Source: Solen grandis (Eukaryota; Mollusca; Bivalvia; Adapedonta; Solenidae). Taken from it: a DNA stretch of 64,000 nucleotides. A program made the translations under genes and the position numbers. The notes beneath the pieces are model-generated. The model searched no databases. It was not told the origin of the DNA and was given only the letters and a program-made list of their open reading frames with translations. The stretch is from the NCBI GenBank assembly GCA_021229015.1, contig CM037782.1, positions 62,299,909 through 62,363,908 on the forward strand. Direction: 5' to 3'. Below, piece by piece: positions 46,941 to 58,465 of this stretch (the stretch's first letter is position 1; the number at the start of each line of letters is the position of its first letter).

Positions 46941-47605
46941 CGGAATACGTGTTTTATGTTGCTTAGAGCTGTGACACATTCGTTTACACAGACACTACTT
47001 TATAGACCAGTATTATTTTGAGAAACTATCGATTTTAGGTATGGAAACGATCAAATAAGACGTACCTTCTCTTTCTGTAAATATTTCTAGGAGACTCGCA
47101 GTCTAGAATTGCAATGCCACAAACGTGCAAAAACAAAACAACCACATATTTGAACAATGAAAACTGTGGCACTTTCTCATTTGCCAGACAATACCATATC
47201 ATTATTACAGTCGTTAAGGGTTCCAGGTATTGCAACATGTTAAATTAAGCCTAATTAAATTGACAAACAGCTGCACATGTATTTGATAAAACGAAATTCT
47301 CAAGTGTCGTTAGTAATGTCATAAAATCGCTCGTCTAACACAGGAATTGTCAAGAGGGACTTATATAGTGCCTGTTCATTTCCCCACAAGTGACTAAGGA
47401 GAAATGCTTCAACAAATATTCTGTCTACTGAAAAATAAGATATTATGTTTTTCTGTCAAAAATAGAATTAATAAATAAATTTGAATGCAGCAGATGGTCA
47501 TTGACTAAGAATATATCTTTTTAAACTTTCTGTGTGTATTGCGTCTATTAATGCCCATATATATACGCATGGTCATCCAATACAACATTTTGTGAAGTAA
47601 AGAAG

Positions 47606-47881
47606 ATGGGGGGCGGGGACGTCTCCATTACAGGCAATATCGTCACGAACGGTATTGAACCTATATCTAGAATTATAAAACCCAATTTAGATTTTTTTTC
47701 TTCTGATTTTTGCAACCCAGAACTAGTGAAGATGGCATGCTACGGAACGTTTCATTTGATACCACATTCACCTGCTTTGGGGATTCAACCAATTTCCCTG
47801 AAGTGGACGTATATAAAAAAAAAAGGCGGTTCTCTCTCTCTCTCGCTCTCTCTCGTACTTTGTAACCTACACAATTTGTAA
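47606..47881 (+). CDS. Unidentified open reading frame, 91 codons, doubtful
   Basis: An ATG in fair context (aagatgg) opens MGGGDVSITGNIVTNGIEPI and runs through FFSSDFCNPELVKMACYGTF to a (tct)n-derived Ser/Leu repeat at the C-terminal end (SLSLSLSLV). The final third is microsatellite translation. The first 60 residues have normal complexity but no recognisable family. Either chance or a 5' exon near the gap. Confidence 0.2.
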   Translation: MGGGDVSITGNIVTNGIEPISRIIKPNLDFFSSDFCNPELVKMACYGTFHLIPHSPALGIQPISLKWTYIKKKGGSLSLSLSLVLCNLHNL

Positions 47882-48377
47882 GGAAACAATCGACAACAGA
47901 AGAAAAATCGTTTTCTTATTTCAACCGAGCATCTGTGAACGAGATTCTTTAAGCTTTTGTATATATATAGGCATTGTTACAGTATGTATACTATGACCGT
48001 TTAAGCGTGCAATACTGTTACTGATAGGGATCACTGGAACACGTCGAATTCTACATTTCATAATTAAATATTCAAGTTTTTTTTGTTTTTGTTTTTTGAG
48101 ATGCAAGTATTGTTTACTGACAACACTAAAACTACCAAATATGGTCGTGTAGGGAAGAATTTCATTTGATTATGCCTAAAGCCACTTAGTAATTAAGCAT
48201 ATCTAAGTAATTGAAATGTTTTATTTATTGGACACGCATGTCGTACGGGTGCACAAAACGACACACGTTGCCAAATCATGCGATTCCAGTGCCAATACTT
48301 TCTTTCGCCAGCTCTCTCTCTCCACACACACAATTCCAGAACTACCAATTACACTACACTCATGAGCATGCTTTCAC

Positions 48378-48477
48378 NNNNNNNNNNNNNNNNNNNNNNN
48401 NNNNNNNNNNNNNNNNNNNNNNNNNNNNNNNNNNNNNNNNNNNNNNNNNNNNNNNNNNNNNNNNNNNNNNNNNNNNN
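48378..48477. other. Assembly gap, 100 N
   Basis: Exactly 100 ambiguous bases, the conventional size for a gap of unknown length. Frames predicted across it are meaningless. The order of the two sides depends on scaffolding. Confidence 1.
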
Positions 48478-50195
48478 GAACCCGGGCCGAGCTGGGTAAA
48501 TATCCGCTTGAGCTCTTGATTCCACGGCTGTCTGGATCGCATCTGGATACATGTTATTATATGTAAATTTGCAGAACTTTCATTACTTTTTAAAAAATCT
48601 ACTTGTAATTGCATCCCATTTTTTCTACACTTGAATTAAACTATAGAAGCCCAAAATAATCTGTCGGGTCATCATTTTGTTCATTGTAGTATTAAATTTG
48701 CAGATCAGCTGCTTTACACTTCCCCACAGAAATGTTGAATTCCATAACATACTACACAGGTAAAGCAGGGATAACTCAGACTGAAAGAATCATGAGTAAG
48801 GCAAGTTTATATGGCCAAAATATTTTGGGGGACTTGTCCATATCCAGTGAGAGACTTGAGTCCTATACACCATTATGTTCGATATTTTGAACAAAGCAAA
48901 TTTCTCAAAATCTTGTCCTTGAATTTAATATTGTCTGTGAAGGATGGCATGATCATCTAGTTATAAATTTCTCTTTGACAAGTACGTCTATGGTAAGCCA
49001 AACTTTATTTACTTAATTTAGAAAAATTGAGCCAAAATCAAATGATATGCACTACCTTGAGTTTGTCCAGGCTAATGGTGTTCTACACATTGCAGGTGCT
49101 TAAAAAATACACAGAAATATGAAAAACACTTTTTTGTCAGTGTTTAACTTCAGCTTAATCTGTTTTATTTTATTCAGATACACATTTATAAATAATATTG
49201 AAAGGGACTGCTAAATTGATTGGGAGCGGGGGGCATGTTTTTTAATGATACGTGATTATAATAAAAAAAATAAAAAAAATAAAAAAAAAATTGTTTTATT
49301 TTAAAATTATGGTGTGACTTACTTAGTCTGCAAAGAGACATACATATACATGTAAAATTATAATATTTTTTTCTATTTATTTATTTATTCATTCATTCAT
49401 GTCACTTTATATCAAAACACAAAAGTCTGACGGTGTACTAGGTAAACATTTTACTACTGTGCAGGAGAGAAAGGTAAATCTCCTGAATAAATCGAGTGAA
49501 GTTTAATGTGCATTATGTGTTAACTGCAAAATGGTACACACCTTGTGAAGTCATGCATGACACCTGGCTGCTATCTTTTCTCACAACAAGGTAATTGTTT
49601 TATAGCATTGTTTGTCTGATGCAGTATTGATGTATGAAACAAACAGATCTGTACCTTGAAGGATTCATGAATTGCAAAAAATTTATGAATTAATATATCT
49701 GATTATTTGATAAACAGGTTGGACTCTTTATATGTATATTATGAAGGAGGTTTTTGCTTGAAGGATCAAGGTTCAAACTAGGATATGGCAAATTGAATCC
49801 TAAGGAAAAAGATTTGCCAAACATTGGAACCCTTAAATATTATTTATTTTAGTGGTCACTGAGGAAAACTTGAGTACTTCTCCCTAAAATAGGAGTCCAG
49901 GATTCCAAAATTCAGAGTTTGTGAAAAACCTGAAGATGCTCTTAGGATTCAGATAATTAGGAATGAAAAGAAACAAATGTTAATGGTTATTCTAACTAAA
50001 ATTAGAAATTGTATAGTATATGATACAAGGAAATTGTCAATGGCTGATATTGCTTTCCAGTAGCACAAAAGTAACTGATCCTGTTGTGTATGAATTTTGA
50101 GTTGGGGAAAAAAATCAATTTTAGGTTATGATCTGTTGTACTTGCTTGTATTATTCTCATGGGTTTTATTCCATAATCCAAACCATAGTTTTTAC
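48478..50195. other. Unique AT-rich sequence
   Basis: Only an A-rich low-complexity run at ~49261-49290 and a ttatttattcattcat run at ~49378. No gene or mobile element is recognisable. Confidence 0.4.
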
Positions 50196-50475
50196 AGTAG
50201 AGTTTCGGGGTTTTTCTGCCTATTTGTAGGGTCAGACCCATTCCCAATTAAAAAATTGGAAATATTTTACCCAAGTGGCAAAAAGGAAATTTTTTTAATT
50301 GTTTAGTTTGTTATTTTCTTTTTGAAAGGAAACACCTCTTGAAACAATAAGTTATACTTACTAAGTTGCTTTTCTGCTTCTTAAGAATTCCCATTTTGAT
50401 TTTTTATGTCAATTATAATTATTTGGAATTGGGGGCAAGGGTCCCTTTCCAAATAGAAAGACTCCCCCCACCCTC
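50196..50475. mobile_element. Small hAT-like MITE related to the 25.9-kb nested element
   Basis: The left end 'cggggtttttctgcctatttgtagggtc..gacccattcccaatt' parallels the left end of the 25920 element (cctttttctggcgcatctacgggtc...ggacccattcccaat). The right end, 'gaattgggggcaagggtccctttccaaatag', is its imperfect inverse. No target duplication is clear. Confidence 0.55.
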
Positions 50476-50489
50476 CAGACTTAGATAGA

Positions 50490-50690
50490 GTACATGGTCC
50501 ATGGTAGTGTGCACAACTACAGTTTTTAGGTTGTAGGTTTGAACCATGTTACAGACGTATATATTTTATGACATTTTAAGGCTTAAAGTACTGGTCCATC
50601 CGAGGAACTGAAAAGAGAGATTAGTTTCAGTTGTAAGAATAGTAATTGTTGTTTCCCAATTGACACATTTATATAGATTAGTTGACAGTC
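50490..50690 (+). mobile_element. SINE type 3, decayed copy
   Basis: An A-box-like tggtccatggtag (50497 region), B-box-like gtaggtttgaacc (50533 region), 'aaagtactggtccatccgagg' and the tail remnant 'gttgtttcccaattgacac'. The 63-codon minus-strand frame is a shadow. Confidence 0.65.
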
Positions 50691-51114
50691 CTGTCTACTT
50701 CTTTGGGTTTTCTGTTTTGAGAGCAGGATGAAATTTAAATGATATTTTAGATATCTGGAACAAACCAGACACATGTGGAAACAATAGCCAGGTCAGAGAT
50801 GGCTGGTAAAGCTGTATATTTCTGTTCAGTTATGGGGATGAAAGGGCACACCCTACCGCAACACAGTGTATACCTCACTGGCAGTTATGTAGCAGCCTCT
50901 CATCTCACCCAGTCATTGTGATGTACCATTACCTGAGAGTGTATACCCTATGATCTAAGTGCCAAGGGGATTGACTGATAGGTATTCTGTAAAGGGGGAT
51001 TAGTCAACTGTTGTAAACTATTCAGAACTAATTACAATGTAATTACTCATTACAGTGCTCATTATAAAAGGCATGATACAGTCATCTTTGTGGATACAGT
51101 GAATTCCATAATCA

Positions 51115-51262
51115 ACCCGTACCATGCTCAATTTCTTGACTTGTCCTTTCTTCATTTTGGACTGTACCATTAGTTGTTTATGGGGGCAGTTGCTGAATAT
51201 TGACTGACTGAATTGTGAACAATACAGTCCATGATCAGAGTGAAAGGATGGGTTAATGCCTC
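51115..51262 (-). mobile_element. GATCAG hairpin MITE, copy 4, truncated
   Basis: 'accatgctcaatttcttgacttgtcctttcttcattttggactgtacc', 'gttgtttatgggggcag' and 'ccatgatcag' follow the order of copy 3 at 35150, then the copy breaks off into 'ggatgggttaa'. Confidence 0.6.
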
Positions 51263-52033
51263 ATTTTTCGGATCAATATCAACCCATAATTATGAAATGT
51301 ATCGATTTTTTCCCTCAAGAAGGGTAACATCTCCCTTTAGAACCAAAGTTTTAAGAAAGAAATTCATTTTACAGAATAGACTGAGTCTGAGCTTGGAACA
51401 ATTTATTTTCAATCTGTAAAAATCAGCTTAACTGTGTATCTCCTAAGTACTGGTCCTGACTTTTTCAGTCTTTTCTGGACGGTATTCAGTACTGTATATA
51501 CATTAATTACTGCTATTAAGTCATGTGTATATATTAGTATGTCCAATTAAAATGGGTTTTCACTTCCGTTGCCCTGTGCATGTGCAAATTGATATTGCAG
51601 TCAGAATGTAAAGCTGTGATTGTAATAATTTTCAGTGACCGATATTTTTCTATGTGATTGTTTTGGGGTATCAAATACATGTTTTATGTTGTTGTTGTTT
51701 TTTTTAAATAGTTTCGATTGTGAATGTTAATATTTTATAAGTTATTAGTCAGCTTATGTTTGTATTATGATGTTTATACATAAAGGTCTTGACCTACTTA
51801 TTGCTTCACTCGTCGGTTTGGACATTGCACATTTCATGTCTTCTATTGAGCTTATAGTAATACGTAGTAGTTTAATTATTACATGATGGGTGGGATAAGT
51901 AATGCGTCATGTTTATCTTATTAATATGTAAGCGTGATATAAAGAATGCTCGGTGAATGTGTCCGTGTAGCGCTGCTGTGTATGCTACAGTAATAATTAC
52001 CTTTACATAGCCTTATAGGCATTTCATTTAACA

Positions 52034-52118
52034 CGCTTGTGAATTAGCTCATTTGGTAAGAGCGTTGAATTAGATTTTTTCCTTCAAGAGGTCATGAGTT
52101 TGATTCCAGTTGGAACTG
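52034..52118 (+). mobile_element. tRNA-like SINE head or tRNA pseudogene
   Basis: An A-box-like ttagctcatttggtaagagc and B-box-like gagtttgattccag are separated by ~32 bp. The stems do not pair as in a functional tRNA. It is followed by T-rich sequence. Confidence 0.5.
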
Positions 52119-52289
52119 TTTTTTGTTTTTTTTTATGTTTTTTGTTACTCTTTTTAAATATTAAGATGATTGTTTTTGTAATTGCTTCCTTTTGATTTAA
52201 ACATAGACCACAAAAAGAAAAAAAATGACCTCTCTATGTATAAATAATGTATAGAGATATCGATTGTTTTTAAAATTTAATTCTTATTT

Positions 52290-52540
52290 TTTTTAAAAAT
52301 TGACGCTTTACCCATACATTCTCCATCTTAGATGTAATATTTTCGCAGTGGATGCAAAGTTTAAATTTCAATGCATCTACTGGATGCATAAAATATATGG
52401 AAAATGCTATTTAGATTGAAGGAAGATGCAAAACTATCTGAATTGGGAATCATATTTTTTTTTAACATAGTAAGTCCCCGGACTTGTGCAGAGAAAAATT
52501 ATAAAATAATAACTGAACCTCTTTATATAATAATATAAAG
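52290..52540. repeat. Dispersed repeat, copy 2 (gcatcttagatgcaatattttc family)
   Basis: Parallel to 34735-34930: 'catcttagatgtaatattttcgcagt', 'tttttttttaac' and 'ggacttgtgcag..aaat..aaaataata'. It directly abuts the hAT-like element at 52543. Confidence 0.5.
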
Positions 52541-52542
52541 AA

Positions 52543-53342
52543 CAGGAATGACGAAATCCATTGTCTGAGTTGTCCTAGTCATACATTTGCCGGCACAGAC
52601 AAGTAAATTTTCACTGTTAACTTGTCAAAAATCAAAAACCGTAGCAAAATTTTAAATTCAAAACTGCAGCATTTCAACTGTAAAGATATCCCTGACTTGC
52701 GTCTGTCAAATAATGTTTATTTTTCGGCATTTTACAAGATGATCCGCATATTAAACCATTCCGTTTTGACTGGTTTCGTTTCTTAAATGTTAAGATAAGA
52801 AAATAAAAGGTCAAAGTTGGCACTTTAGCGCACAGTCTATCGGTAAGTTCCTTGTCAAATCGATCGATTCCTTATTAAAAATTTCCCAAATTAGAAAATG
52901 GGAAGAATATCCCGATCAAACACCCAAGAAAACAATAAAAAACAAGATTAAAAATACGAAAAAACAAAGCGTAAAAGATCATTTTAAGAATCATGCCTTA
53001 AAGACTTCCATGGCTTAGAGTCGATGATGAGGGCCCTGAGCAAAATGTCGAATTTGACGGCAATAAACAGATTCATAAGACAATTCTGCGGTGTTTAAAC
53101 AGTTTGATGTTAAATCAGTCAGTAAAAAATGTTTCAACTTTCAGTGTTAAGGTAGTTAATATAATGTTTTTTACATGCCTAAATCAATTTATTGAGAGTA
53201 GTAATAAAATTTCAATTATTTCCATTTTTATACCAATAGTTTTCAAAAAGTACGGACAAGAAGTGTTTTGCTACGGACAAGTGAAATTTTAATTTTGGTT
53301 GTCCGTGGACAAGTAAAATAAAATGAGATTTCGCCACCCCTG
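52543..53342. mobile_element. hAT-like element, TIR CAGGRRTGRCGAAATC, 7-bp flank repeat
   Basis: The left end caggaatgacgaaatc and the inverse of the right end (gatttcgccacccctg) match at 13 of 16 bases. TAAAGAA lies directly outside both ends (52536-52542 and 53343-53349). The interior has ggacaagt/acttgtcc words near both ends. It also has a short frame KIKNTKKQSVKDHFKN (around 52946-52993) like the basic N-terminus of hAT transposases. The rest of the coding region is gone. Length 800 bp. Confidence 0.65.
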
Positions 53343-53839
53343 TAAAGAAAGGTCATTTTTTAATATGAAGGTCCTGTGCAAAGACAGGTTAGGTTATAAG
53401 GTCAAAGCAGCAGAAAAGAAGGGAAAAAGAGGCGGACAGTATGCTTATTATAAGCTGTCCCTTAAAACATTTTGTTTAAATCTTTTCTTGTTAACATTCA
53501 TACTGACATTTATCATCCCTACTCATTTTTCACTTCAAGTCAAAAACATGACAATCTGGATTGTACACACATGGTGCTTATGCAGAAGCTTGCTTAGTAA
53601 CAAACATTCAAAATCTGAGTGCTGATACACGCTGAGAGAACAGGGTTTTTAATGTGATGATGTCGCAGTGGATTTCTTTTGTTTATCAAAGTAAATTTAT
53701 TAAACGATCGCATTTTCAAGCCATGCCAATAAGCCCAATGTTATAAACCTGCTTTAATCTTGCTTAAACACGGTCATTAAAAGAAAAGATGAACACGTTA
53801 TTTGTCTCAGTGGATTGCTAACAATAAGCATATTACAGT

Positions 53840-53950
53840 GATATCGCAGGGCAGTGTGGCAACACTATTTCTGTCTCATGCAGACATATGTTTCCAAGTG
53901 ACTGAAATACTGTTGGTGGGACAAAAACCCATATGAAACAAACAAACAAT
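53840..53950 (+). mobile_element. SINE type 2, 3' fragment
   Basis: 'gcagtgtggcaacactatttctgtctcatgcagacatatg', 'gactgaaatactgttggtggga' and a caaacaaacaa end match the last third of the 54.3-kb SINE. Confidence 0.7.
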
Positions 53951-54293
53951 GCTGAAAAATTAAAACTCAAATAAGAATTTCCAAACCAAGTTAAGTCTAC
54001 AACCTAAAAAGGAGCTGCCTTTCAGATCAATAGTAAATTATTGTATTGTTCCTGTCATGTCTCTTTGTCTCATAAATTAGCATGTCAGTGTTAAATTTTA
54101 ATTATGCTTGTCTTACATGTTTTCTGTCTATAGCCACCATGAAAATATTCGAGGAGCATACACAATACAGACCAGTATGGTGTGCCATAGAATATTATAA
54201 TGTGTTCATAATTTCAGATTAATATGGGTGAATATATGTACACGTCCTTATTTAGAGTTCTGTTTTGTCATGATCATTCAGAATAACACGCAC

Positions 54294-54600
54294 CGTCCCC
54301 AGTGGCCAAGTGGTTAGAGCATCCACCTCAGATGGGAGGACATGGGTTTGAACCTGGCCACGACATACTAAAGTCGTAAGAAATGTTACTGTTATAGCTC
54401 ACTTGCTTGGCCCTCAGTATATAAAGGTAGTTGCAGGACTGGTTGACGTCAGGATAATGTGACTGGGTGTGGTTTCATGCCACATGTCTACGGCGTGATA
54501 ACTTCAGTGTGGCACCACTACGTCTCTCTCAAGTAGAAATTGTCTCCAAATGACTGAAATACTGTCATTGGGATGTTAAATCCAACAAACAAACAAACAG
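54294..54600 (+). mobile_element. SINE type 2, full-length
   Basis: A tRNA-like head with A box tggccaagtggttagagc and B box gggtttgaacctggc (54346-54360 region). A body follows with 'ttgcttggccctcagtat', 'gtcaggataatgtgactggg', 'ccacatgtctacggcgtgat' and 'gactgaaatactgtcattgggatgttaaa', ending in (caaa)n. A possible target duplication is cagaataa at 54279-54286 against cagaatga at 54598-54605. Three truncated relatives occur at 11183, 33900 and 53840. Confidence 0.8.
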
Positions 54601-55058
54601 AATGACTTGCAATATCTTTAGTTGCAATGAATAAAGTAGCAAATCATGATCAGGATTGAACATTCCTAAATTATGTCAGCAATCTCCAAAGATGTGGTAA
54701 TTAAGTATTTGAAACTAGCATACTAATTACTATTTTAAATAAGTATTAATACTTATCTAAATGGAAGCTAATCTAATGTTATCCACAAGAAATTGGAATT
54801 TCTCTTTCATATTCAGAAATTTGTTGCTGCATTTTCCCCTTATAATTTAAGCTCAAAAAGGGGATCCTTTTTCTTAATTAAAGAAAAAGGAACCAGAACA
54901 AAATTTGATGGATTATCTTTATTTTATTAATTTCATAATTAATAAAAAAAAAATGCTGTCACTTAGGTATATATGTATTTTACTGTGTTTTAACTGGGGT
55001 GTTTAAATTTTAATATCCTAACTTAAGTACTGCATACAGGGCTCCCTATCTCCTTTTT

Positions 55059-56762
55059 AGCTCACCTGAGCACAACGTGCTCATGGTGAGCTATTGTGAT
55101 CGCCTTTTGTCCGTCGTCGTGCGTGCTGTGCGTGCGTTCCGTCGTCAACAATTTGCTTTAAACAACATCTCCTCATGAACCGCTGAAGGGATTTTGACCA
55201 AACTTCACAGGAATCATCCTTATGATGCCCTCTATCAAAGTTGTACAAATTATTCAGATTGGTTAAAAAAGTAGGTCACAGGAGCTAAAAATAGATTTTA
55301 AAAATGCAACGTTTGAAAATCTTCTTCTGCAAAACTGCAAGGCCTAGAGCTTAGATATTTGGTATGTAGCATCATCTTATGGGCCATTACCAAGATTGTA
55401 CAAATCATAGCCCTCGGTGATAAATGACCCCGCACCGGGGTCACTTGTTTTACATAGAGTTATATAGGAAAATTTTTTAAAAATCTTCTTCTATGAATCC
55501 ATTAGGCCTAGAGCTTAGATATTTGGTATGTAGCATCATCTAATGGTTCATTACCAAGATTGTACAATTCATGACCCTATGGTGATAAATGACCCGCACC
55601 ATGGGTCACTTGTTTTACATAGAGTTATATAGGAAAAACTTTAAAAAATCTTCTTCTATGAATCCATTAGGCCTAGAGCTTAGATATTTGGTATGTAGCA
55701 TCATCTTATGGTTCATTACCAAGATTGTTCAAATCTTAGCCCTATGGTGATTAATGCCCCCGCACCATGGGTCACTTGTTTAACATAGATTTATATAGGA
55801 AAAATTTAAAAATCTTCTATGAATCCATAAAGCCTAGAGCTTAGATATTTCATATGTAGCATCATCTAATGGTTCATTACCAAGATTGTTCAAATCATAG
55901 CCAAACAGTGATAAATGCCCCCGCAATAGGGGTCACTTGTTTTACATAGAGTTATATAGGAAAATGTTTAAAATCTTCTTCTATGAATCCATAAGGCCTA
56001 GAGATTAGATATTTGGTATGAAGCATCATCTTATGGTTCATTACCAAGATTGTACAAATCATGACCCTATGGTGATAAATGACCCCGCACCATGGGTCAC
56101 TTGTTTTACATAGAGTTATATAGAAAAAACTTTAAAAATCTTCTTCTATGAATCCATTAGGCCTAGAGCTTAGATATTTGGTATGTAGCATCATCTTATG
56201 GGCCATTACCAAGATTGTACAAATCATAGCCCTGGTGATAAATGACCCCGCACCATGGGTCACTTGTTTTACATAGAGTTATATAGGAAAATCTTTAAAA
56301 ATCTTCTTCTATGAATCCATTATGCCTAGAGATTAGATATTTGGTATGAAGCATCATCTTATGGTTTATTACCAAGATTGTACAAATCAATGACCTTATG
56401 GTTTTAAATGCCCCGCACCAGGGGTCACTTGTTTAACATAGAGTTATATAGGAAAATCTTTAAAAATCTTCTTCTATGAATCCATTATGCCTAGAGATTA
56501 GATATTTGGTATGAAGCATCATCTTATGGTTCATTATCCAGATTTTCAAAATGGTGGCCCTTTGGAGATAAATGACCCCGCACTAAGTCTTCTCCTCTGA
56601 ATCTATAAGGCCCAGTGCTTATATATTTGGTGTGTAGTATTGTCAGGGCTAAAATGTTTAAGATTGAGTTATATCAGAATTCTTGTCTGTTTAAAAACCT
56701 TGTAATCAGTTGTAGCAATGGTACTCAGGTGAGCGATCCAGGGCCATCATGGCCCTCTTGTT
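55059..56762 (-). mobile_element. HINE/pearl-like element, family 1, copy c, ~eight 170-bp units
   Basis: In plus-strand order: terminal hairpin gctcacctgagc..gctcatggtgagc, CpG-rich ccgtcgtcg run (55108-55148), ~8 tandem units of 160-170 bp marked by 'atcttcttctatgaatcc', then ctcaggtgagc and the palindrome AGGGCCATCATGGCCCT with cttgtt end. It is preceded by ctttttag. No reading frame of note. Confidence 0.9.
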
Positions 56763-57810
56763 TGGTATGTTAGTGGGCACTATTCCCCAGCCAAAAGTAT
56801 GTTTTTTCCCCCATTTTCAAATAATCAAAAATGCAAGAACTCTTATAAATAGCAAGAAGGGTCAAGTGGTAGAACATTGTACAATACAGCTGTAATGTAT
56901 ACTAGATGATTTCCATTTCATTATTACCGATAAAGCTACTAGACAGGAACTATTATGTACATTTAAATAAATAATTACTGAATGTTTGTGCAGCAAAAAT
57001 TGCCTAAACTTCCCCTACAGCGGAAAACAACTCAAATTCTCCCTCCTGAAGGTTTGAGGTATGTTCCCCTTTTCCCTTGTGACATTCATAAGTATTTATT
57101 TTCATAAATAAGACTGAGTAATGAAACCCCTCTACTTTTCTCAAAGAATTAATTAAAACAGCAGTATTTTGTATTCTGTAACGGCTTTCTTGTACTGAGT
57201 ACAGGACATAAGTTCAAGGTCATTTGTATGTAGTATTTCCAGTGTAGCCCATTCTGTTAGACCTGCTACAGTAAAGTCTTATAAAATAGGGGTGAAGATG
57301 AATGGCTGATGATAATATGTTCACAGTAGCTTTTTATAGTTTAAACAATTGACAGGAACATTATTCTCATATTTAGTTGAACTACGGTATCAGAGAATGT
57401 AAAGATGAATGAGTTCTGTATAATTTCTTTGACATTAAAGTTAATACATTCATGCCAAATCCTGGTTGGCTCAGTGCTCTAGGTGAAATTTCTAGAATAA
57501 ATGCAACACTGGGGTTAAACCCTCAAGCTTTGGCTTCTGGTCAATGTACTAAGCCAAAAGACTAGAACATGGTGTCCTTACAGAAAACCTTTTAGATACT
57601 CCACACATAATACAGGACTTGTTAATGGCAAGATTAGCAATGGTAGATTCTCTGTTCATCTGGCGTGTCAGGTCCATCTGTTTTATACAAACTTGACTGT
57701 GGAATCTTAGAAATGAGGGTGCACTGACTTCCCAGGGAGAGAAAATAGCAGTACAATCATAGACCAACTTGCCACTCTGTTCGCTGCACACAAGTATTCC
57801 TCCAACCTGT

Positions 57811-57834
57811 ATACATACATACATACATACATCT
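57811..57834. repeat. (ATAC)n microsatellite
   Basis: About six tandem units. A short (tag)n run follows at ~57997-58015. The surrounding 91-codon minus-strand frame (57549-57824) begins inside this microsatellite and is not a gene. Confidence 0.9.
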
Positions 57835-58043
57835 TTCCACTAATTTGCTTGCCTTGCTATTTTCAATGCTCTCTCACAGGTTTTGTGATTAACAACAGCA
57901 GGCTTGTAGACATAGCTAGGTAATCAGTGAAACATTGTGGTTTATATTATGTTATCATGGCTTTCTGTGTATGTGAAGATGCGAGTTGCAGCAGCAGTAC
58001 TAGTAGTAGTAGTAGCAGTGTAACAGCCTTTTCCTGAAGTGAT

Positions 58044-58072
58044 TTAGGGCCATCATTGACCTCTTGTTTTTC
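58044..58072 (-). mobile_element. Solo end of a family-1 element
   Basis: 'agggccatcattgacctcttgttt' is the family-1 palindrome end with one inserted or changed base, without body or partner end nearby. It is either a remnant or an abortive insertion. Confidence 0.5.
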
Positions 58073-58465
58073 TTCTTTTGGAAATGGCCCCTTTCAACAA
58101 TAATCCTTCGTAGGTATCCAAATTATGTTTCAAGTTGTTGTCTATAAGGTACTTCTTGATAAAAAGCAAATTTGTTTTGGAATCTTTATATGAATACTTG
58201 GGATAATTGATGTTTTTGTCTCAAATTGATGAAGCAAATAAGCTTATTACATTACACTCACATTAAAGATTAATAAGGTGTTGAGGTTTTACTGAAATGC
58301 ACATTTTCCCATATTCAAACATACTACAACAATTGTGCATTCAGTAGATTTTTTTTTGTAAAATGTTTATTTTGGACCGTTATTTAAAAGATATATCATG
58401 ACTGATATTGTACATTGTAATGTATGGCTGAATTATGTATTTTGATTTGTACAGAACAGCTTTTT

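Noticed and set aside
48211..48614. Frames of 67-102 codons across the N gap
   Set aside because: A third to a half of each is translated from ambiguous bases.
55300..56600. CRISPR-like regular repeats
   Set aside because: Units of ~165 bp are contiguous and similar over their whole length, with no unique spacers. They are a transposon core in a eukaryotic genome.
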